DNA from: an uncultured Collinsella sp.
GTDB lineage: Bacteria; Actinomycetota; Coriobacteriia; Coriobacteriales; Coriobacteriaceae
NCBI GenBank assembly: GCA_900551655.1
Contig: URWM01000063.1
Span: forward strand, 1 to 7,987
Direction of reading: 5' to 3'
DNA length: 7,987 nucleotides
Below are positions 4,229-7,987 of this stretch, one piece after another. The number at the start of each line of letters is the position of its first letter. Within the stretch, counting starts at the first letter, position 1. The notes under the pieces are model-generated. The model did no database searches, was not told the origin of the DNA, and saw only the letters and a list, made by a program, of their open reading frames with translations. The translations under genes and the position numbers were made by a program.

Positions 4229-6043
4229 GGCGTAGGTGAAGGTCGTGACGTCGAACATGCCCTCGGGACGGATGCGGAGCGTCGGGATGACCGGCAGGGG
4301 CAGGAAGATGATGCCCATGATGGGGTCGAGCGGCGGCTCGATGCCCATGGCGCGCGCCTTGACCATAAAGTCGTCGTGCTGCGCGGCGACATCCTCGGCC
4401 GTGCCCTCGCTCATAAGGCCACCGAGCGCCAGCGGAATGCGCGCCACGACCTCGCCGTTGCGCACCAGCACGTGACCACCCTGGCCCACGGCCTCAACAG
4501 CAGCCATCATATCGGCCGCGTTGTCGCCCACCACGCACACGTTGTGCGAGTCGTGGCCGATCGTCGAGGCGATGGCACCACCCGTGATGGTAAAACCACG
4601 CACCCAGCCGCGACCGATGTGCTTGCCAACGAGACCCAGGCCAGCAGGACCATCACCGTCGGCGCCCTCGGCCTGCAGTGACACACCGCGGCCGTGGCGC
4701 TCGATCAGCATAATGCGGCGCAGGCCCTCGTCAGTCTCGGGACGAACCATGCCCGTGATGGCCTTACCCGGCACCACGTCAATCACGGCCTCGCCCGGCT
4801 TAAAGGCATAGTCGAATACGTCGAGCGAAAGCTTCGGCAGCTTAACGGAGGCGCGCAGCTCATCGGCAAGGGCCGCAACCTCGGCCATCTCGGGTGCGAT
4901 CTCGCCCACAAAGGTGCCGTCCTGCGCCACCAGAGCACCGGCGGCATAAACACGATGCGGAGCCTTGGCAAACGTCAGGTCATCGAGCACCAGCAGGTCG
5001 GCACGCTTGCCCGGGGCAATCGCACCGCGGAGCTCGTGCGGGTCGCGGCAGCCGTGATCCAGGCCAAACGCCTCGGCCGTGGAGAGGGACGCCATAGAGA
5101 TAGCGACCACCGGGTCGATGCCGGCCTCGATGGCCACGCGGCAGGCATTGTCGATCATGCCGGTCGAAAGAGCATCGGAGGGAACGCGGTCGTCGGTCGC
5201 AAAGCAGCAGCGGCGGGCGCGGGCAGGGTTCTCCAGCAGCATCGGAGACAAATTGGCCAGGTCGTGGCCGCACGTGCCCTCACGCAGCATCACATACATG
5301 CCGCGGGACAGCTTGTCGAGCGCCTCCTCGGGAATCGTCGACTCGTGGTCGGCGATAATGCCCGCTGCGGCATAGGCGTTGAGGTCCTTACCGGCAACGA
5401 GCGGCGCGTGGCCGTCAACCTGCTTGGACGGCGTATGGTTGGCAGCATCGATGCGGGCGCAGGTCTCGGGATCGGCCATAAAGACGCCCGGCAGGTTCAT
5501 CATCTCGCCCAGACCAAAGACATCGCCCGGATGCTCGGCAAAAAACGCCTGCATGTCAGCGGCGGTAATCACAGCGCCCGCTTGCTCATCGGGCAGCGCG
5601 GGCACGCACGAGGGCATCATGTACTTGATGGAGATGGGTGCGCGGCGGCCGTCCTCGATCATAAAGCGCAGGCCGTCGAGCCCCGCCACGTTGGCGATCT
5701 CGTGGCTGTCGGCAATGGCGGTGGTGGTACCGCGCGTCGCCGCCATGCGCGCATACTCGGCGGGACGGATGTTCGAGGACTCAATGTGCAGATGTCCGTC
5801 GATAAAGCCGGGAGCGAGATAGCGGCCCTGGCAGTCAATGACCTCGGCAGCCTCGTAGGTGCCGGCGGCATCGTCGCGACCATCGTAGAGCACGCCGACG
5901 ATCACACCGTCCTTGACGGCAACGCTGCCGGGCGCCACACGCTGGCCATACACGTCGACAATCTGCGCATTGATAAACAGCGTGTCGACGGGCACGCGAC
6001 CCTCGGCTGCATCGATCACAGACCTCATGACCTCAACGGACAT
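4223..6043 (-). CDS. ade: Adenine deaminase
   Basis: A 606-residue amidohydrolase-family adenine deaminase, converting adenine to hypoxanthine and ammonia for purine salvage in the cytoplasm. The metal-site motifs are in family order: GFIDGHLHIESS at 79-90 (His84, His86), DSHEIANVAG at 112-121, GLGEMMN at 177-183 (Glu180), DGHAP at 210-214 (His212), DHES at 232-235 (His233) and ATDD at 282-285 (Asp284). The C-terminal domain has the expected TIGHDSHN at 494-501 and LPVIPTLRI at 583-591. Length is close to the E. coli enzyme (588). The frame stays open to 6205, but the start at 6043 is chosen: AAAGGAG (6049-6055) lies five bases upstream and the extra 54 residues would be encoded by a terminator hairpin. 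It lies downstream of tyrS on the same strand but behind the tyrS terminator, so it probably has its own promoter. Its stop lies in the REP-like copy B. Confidence 0.95.
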   Translation of the reverse strand: MSVEVMRSVIDAAEGRVPVDTLFINAQIVDVYGQRVAPGSVAVKDGVIVGVLYDGRDDAAGTYEAAEVIDCQGRYLAPGFIDGHLHIESSNIRPAEYARMAATRGTTTAIADSHEIANVAGLDGLRFMIEDGRRAPISIKYMMPSCVPALPDEQAGAVITAADMQAFFAEHPGDVFGLGEMMNLPGVFMADPETCARIDAANHTPSKQVDGHAPLVAGKDLNAYAAAGIIADHESTIPEEALDKLSRGMYVMLREGTCGHDLANLSPMLLENPARARRCCFATDDRVPSDALSTGMIDNACRVAIEAGIDPVVAISMASLSTAEAFGLDHGCRDPHELRGAIAPGKRADLLVLDDLTFAKAPHRVYAAGALVAQDGTFVGEIAPEMAEVAALADELRASVKLPKLSLDVFDYAFKPGEAVIDVVPGKAITGMVRPETDEGLRRIMLIERHGRGVSLQAEGADGDGPAGLGLVGKHIGRGWVRGFTITGGAIASTIGHDSHNVCVVGDNAADMMAAVEAVGQGGHVLVRNGEVVARIPLALGGLMSEGTAEDVAAQHDDFMVKARAMGIEPPLDPIMGIIFLPLPVIPTLRIRPEGMFDVTTFTYAD

Positions 6044-6063
6044 ACATACTCCTTTAACCGTAG

Positions 6064-6099
6064 AAAAAAGCTGCGGAGCGGACAGACCTTCACCGCAGC
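6064..6099 (-). terminator. Terminator-like hairpin in the adenine deaminase leader
   Basis: On the minus strand GCTGCGG (6099-6093) pairs perfectly with CCGCAGC (6076-6070) around a 16-base loop, followed at once by six T residues (6069-6064). It ends 20 bases before the ade start codon and does not overlap the ribosome site. Because tyrS already has a strong terminator at 6204-6239, this second structure looks like an attenuator acting on ade rather than the end of the upstream unit. The same GCTGCGG heptamer also occurs in the tyrS terminator stem. Confidence 0.6.
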
Positions 6100-6111
6100 A
6101 AACCAATAGCA

Positions 6112-6141
6112 ATTGTATGCCCAAAAGAAGGCCGCCGATAA
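6112..6141 (-). promoter_or_regulatory. Possible promoter for adenine deaminase
   Basis: On the minus strand TACAAT (6117-6112) is a good -10 hexamer. TTATCG (6141-6136) is a weak -35 at 18-base spacing. Transcription would start near 6105, only a few bases before the terminator-like hairpin, giving a leader of about 60 bases. It lies between the tyrS terminator and ade, where an independent promoter is expected. Confidence 0.4.
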
Positions 6142-6171
6142 CACCCCTTCCGCTTAACGGCACCGCCAAAT

Positions 6172-6194
6172 GATCCCTCCGTCCCCAAGGGATC
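6172..6194. repeat. 7-bp inverted repeat between tyrS terminator and ade
   Basis: GATCCCT (6172-6178) and AGGGATC (6188-6194) are perfect inverted repeats around a 9-base loop, CCGTCCCCA. It lies upstream of the proposed ade promoter, so it could be an operator or an activator site. CGTCCCCAA (6180-6188) is also found in the complement of REP-like copy A, so it may be a degenerate relative of that element; the match is too short to be sure. Confidence 0.35.
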
Positions 6195-6203
6195 GTCGTA
6201 ACC

Positions 6204-6239
6204 AAAAAGGCCGCAGTCGGGATTCCCGGCTGCGGCCTT
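6204..6239 (-). terminator. Intrinsic terminator of tyrS
   Basis: AAGGCCGCAG (6207-6216) and CTGCGGCCTT (6230-6239) are perfect inverted repeats. The stem continues through a T-G wobble, C-G and GGG/CCC pairs to a 3-base ATT loop. On the minus strand the stem runs straight into a T-run reaching 6204. It starts 27 bases after the tyrS stop codon. Confidence 0.92.
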
Positions 6240-6266
6240 ATTGCACTTGTGAGGTCAACTCGCTCG

Positions 6267-7478
6267 TTAGACCAACTTAAAGCCCTTGCGCTTGCCCACG
6301 GAGAGGGTGTCGCCCAGTTTGAGGGCGCTCGGATCGATGTTGTAGCTCTTGGGAGCCACAGCCTTGCCGTTGATCTTGACGCCGCCGCCGTCGATGTCGC
6401 GGCGGGCCTGACCGGCGCTGGCCGAAAGGCCCAGGTCCTTGAGCAGGCCGGCGAGGTAAATCTGGCCCTCGTCGTTGACGGTCAGCTCGACATGCTTCTC
6501 GGGGAAGTCGGCAAGCTGGCCCTCCTTGAACACACGGTCGAACTCGGCCTGGGCCTCGTCGCCGGCGCCGGCGCCGTGGTAGGTATCGCACAGGTCGCGG
6601 CCCAGAGCGCGCTTGAGCTCGTAGGGGTCGGCAGAACCGTCGGCCAGGGCGGCGTCGATCTTGTCGACCTCGGCCGGGGCGAGCGAGCTGGCCAGACGAT
6701 AGTACTTGCCGATCATCTCGTCGGGGATGGACATGGTCTTGCCGAACATATCCTTGGGAGCGTCGGTCAGGCCGATGTAGTTGCCATAGGACTTGGACAT
6801 CTTGCGCACGCCGTCGGTGCCCTCGAGCAGCGGCATGGTGAGCGCAATCTGCGGCTCCATGCCCATCTTCTCCATGAGCTCGCGGCCGGCGAGCAGGTTG
6901 AAGAGCTGGTCGGTGCCGCCCATCTCGACGTCGGCCTTGATCTGAACGGAGTCGAAGGCCTGCATCACGGGGTACAGAAACTCGTGCAGGGCGATCGGCG
7001 TCTGGGACTGGTAGCGCTTGGTAAAGTCGTCGCGCTCAAGGATGCGAGCGACGGTGAACTTGGAGCACACCTGCAGCAGGCCGGCCAGGTCCATCGAAAG
7101 GATCCAGTCGCCGTTGTGCACGATGGTGGTCTTCTCGGGGTCCAGAATCTTCATGGCCTGGCTCACGTAGGTCTCGGCGTTGGCCTCGATCTGCTCCTGC
7201 GAAAGCTGCGGACGCGTGGAGTTCTTGCCCGAGGGGTCGCCGATCAGCGCGGTGCCGTTGCCGATGATGAGGGTGACGTTGTGGCCCAGGTCCTGGAACT
7301 GACGCATCTTGCGCAGGGGCACGGCATGACCCAGGTGCAGGTCGGGGCTGGTGGGATCGACGCCGAGCTTGATGTTGAGGGGCTCGCCCTTCTCAAGCTT
7401 CTTGCGAAGGTCGGCCTCGGGAACGATCTGCGCGGCGCCCGAGGTGATGATACGCATTTGCTCGTCAACAGACAGCAT
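6267..7478 (-). CDS. tyrS: Tyrosyl-tRNA synthetase
   Basis: A 403-residue class I aminoacyl-tRNA synthetase that charges tRNA-Tyr with tyrosine in the cytoplasm. The HIGH-type motif is HLGH at 48-51, within DPTSPDLHLGH. GGTDQLFN at 187-194 is the tyrosine/ATP pocket signature of TyrRS. KMSKS is at 226-230. The Rossmann catalytic core spans roughly 33-235, then the anticodon-binding helical domain. An S4-like RNA-binding domain lies at about 340-400, including ARRDIDGGGVKINGK (358-372). Length is normal for the family. HLGH rather than HIGH suggests the second bacterial TyrRS type. The ATG at 7478 has a very strong ribosome site, AAGGAGGA (7485-7492), seven bases upstream of the start. A terminator closes the gene. 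No T-box leader is visible. It lies 96 bases downstream of the U32 peptidase gene on the same strand. Confidence 0.97.
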   Translation of the reverse strand: MLSVDEQMRIITSGAAQIVPEADLRKKLEKGEPLNIKLGVDPTSPDLHLGHAVPLRKMRQFQDLGHNVTLIIGNGTALIGDPSGKNSTRPQLSQEQIEANAETYVSQAMKILDPEKTTIVHNGDWILSMDLAGLLQVCSKFTVARILERDDFTKRYQSQTPIALHEFLYPVMQAFDSVQIKADVEMGGTDQLFNLLAGRELMEKMGMEPQIALTMPLLEGTDGVRKMSKSYGNYIGLTDAPKDMFGKTMSIPDEMIGKYYRLASSLAPAEVDKIDAALADGSADPYELKRALGRDLCDTYHGAGAGDEAQAEFDRVFKEGQLADFPEKHVELTVNDEGQIYLAGLLKDLGLSASAGQARRDIDGGGVKINGKAVAPKSYNIDPSALKLGDTLSVGKRKGFKLV

Positions 7479-7499
7479 TGGGTATCCTCCTTTTTCTAT

Positions 7500-7526
7500 A
7501 GCACCCTCGCCGAAAACGGCGGTGCT
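7500..7526 (-). promoter_or_regulatory. Hairpin in the tyrS leader
   Basis: AGCACC (7500-7505) pairs with GGTGCT (7521-7526), and GCCG (7509-7512) pairs with CGGC (7517-7520) around a 4-base loop, with a 3-base bulge at 7506-7508. On the minus strand it ends eight bases before the AAGGAGGA ribosome site. The next bases are ATAGAAAAAGG, not a T-run, so it is not an intrinsic terminator for the upstream gene. It may stabilise or tune the tyrS message, or mark processing of a joint transcript. Confidence 0.4.
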
Positions 7527-7574
7527 GGAAGTCCATAAACTCTCTTATGATAACAAACTGACGCGACGCGGCAC

Positions 7575-7948
7575 CTACGACAGGAAAATCCTCGTCCTGC
7601 CGCACGCGTCGATAACGACCGGCAAACGCGTGCCGTCACGTTCGACCAAAAAGCGCGCCTGCTGACGGCGCGAGCAGTCACGGCAACGAACCTGCCCCGT
7701 TGTATCCGTGGCGCAGGCGCCCTCGGCAGTCAGCAAGCAGTGCTCGCACACCATGAGCTCGGGACGGTCGGCATCGACAGGCCCCAAGACACCGGGACAA
7801 GCGGCAAGCTCGGCAACACGCTCCGCATCATTGCCGAGCAACTCGGCCGACAAGTACACCCGCCCCGCCCCGAGTCCGCGCAGCCAGGTAAGCGTGACCC
7901 GATTCGCGCAGAACACCGGCGCCGCTACGTCAAACGTCATGCCCAGCT
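7575..7948 (-). CDS. U32 family peptidase-like protein, C-terminal fragment
   Basis: The frame runs open from the insert end (7948) to a TAG at 7575-7577. The visible part is about 123 residues and lacks the N-terminal portion; the ATG at 7940 is probably internal, as the preceding codons (L, G) continue the frame. The pattern fits the C-terminal part of the U32 TIM-barrel family: an 'LGMTFDVAAPVFCANRVTL' strand-helix unit, then RVYLSAEL, then LMVCEHCLL with paired cysteines, more cysteines in RCRDC, and FLVERDGTRLPVVIDACGR near the end. Counting from the ATG at 7940, Cys65/68, 76, 86/89 and 113 include candidates for the Fe-S cluster ligands known in several U32 proteins. Despite the name, characterised members include RNA-modifying and hydroxylation enzymes as well as proteases, so the exact role is open. 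Confidence 0.75.
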
Positions 7949-7987
7949 CTGTCTCTTATACACATCTGACGCTGCCGACGAAGGCTT
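7949..7987 (-). other. Nextera read-1 adapter and partial i5 index (artefact)
   Basis: The mosaic end in reverse complement, CTGTCTCTTATACACATCT, occupies 7949-7967. It is followed by GACGCTGCCGACGA (7968-7981), the rest of the read-1 adapter. The last six bases, aggctt, fit the reverse complement of i5 index S508 as remembered. The biological insert therefore ends at 7948, which truncates the peptidase gene at this end. Confidence 0.98.

Noticed and set aside
4694..6109. Long plus-strand frame antisense to adenine deaminase
   Set aside because: The composition is typical of the complement of a GC-rich gene (His/Gly/Val-rich) with no motif. The minus-strand adenine deaminase is unambiguous.
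6044..6203. Purine riboswitch in the ade leader
   Set aside because: The conserved purine aptamer segments (TATA...ATGG and CTACC loop patterns) are not present in the right order on the minus strand.
6044..6205. N-terminal extension of adenine deaminase to an upstream ATG
   Set aside because: It would translate the terminator hairpin and T-run, has no good ribosome site and adds a segment not seen in the family. The ATG at 6043 has AAAGGAG at proper spacing.
6249..7538. Long plus-strand frame antisense to tyrS
   Set aside because: It is a shadow of tyrS: Leu/Val/Gly/His-rich with no family pattern.
7479..7574. T-box leader for tyrS
   Set aside because: No T-box consensus (AGGGTGGNACCGCG-like) and no room for the specifier stem and antiterminator.
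1..7987. CRISPR array, phage, defence or conjugation genes, tRNA or rRNA
   Set aside because: No regular spaced repeats, no such protein families in any supported frame, and no tRNA-like cloverleaf seen by eye on either strand.

Overview
The window is about 7.9 kb of GC-rich bacterial DNA carrying untrimmed Illumina Nextera adapter sequence at both ends (1-41 and 7949-7987). Only 42-7948 is biological. The gene set is ordinary core metabolism: an ACT-domain protein, a citrate synthase of the long Gram-positive-anaerobe type, two Cof-type HAD phosphatases, adenine deaminase, tyrosyl-tRNA synthetase and the tail of a U32-family peptidase. GC-rich codon use, strong AGGAG-type ribosome sites and these protein types fit a gut actinobacterium of the Coriobacteriia, such as Collinsella. 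That assignment is inference from sequence flavour, not a database match.

Layout. 42-397 has no convincing gene but holds several hairpins, a terminator-like structure and a 23-bp palindrome carrying a possible -10 box. Three genes then run rightward: ACT protein (398-685), citrate synthase (763-2181, closed by a strong intrinsic terminator) and HAD phosphatase 1 (2269-3111). Four genes run leftward: U32 peptidase fragment (7575-7948), tyrS (6267-7478, with its own terminator), adenine deaminase (4223-6043) and HAD phosphatase 2 (3230-4024). The two HAD genes converge on a palindromic repeat element at 3117-3226. A second, inverted copy of its 38-bp core lies at 4191-4228, so HAD phosphatase 2 is bracketed by inverted repeats. 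The adenine deaminase stop codon lies inside the second copy.

The genes do not form one pathway. Citrate synthase links to glutamate/2-oxoglutarate supply, adenine deaminase to purine salvage, TyrRS to translation, and the HAD proteins probably to dephosphorylation of small metabolites. No defence system, CRISPR array, phage or conjugation gene is visible.

The most interesting signals are non-coding: (i) the paired REP-like repeats around HAD phosphatase 2; (ii) a long hairpin in the leader of HAD phosphatase 2 whose 3' arm contains the ribosome binding site; (iii) a terminator-like hairpin 20 bases before the adenine deaminase start, separate from the tyrS terminator; and (iv) a terminator 25 bases before HAD phosphatase 1. 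These suggest leader-level control, but each rests on inspection alone.
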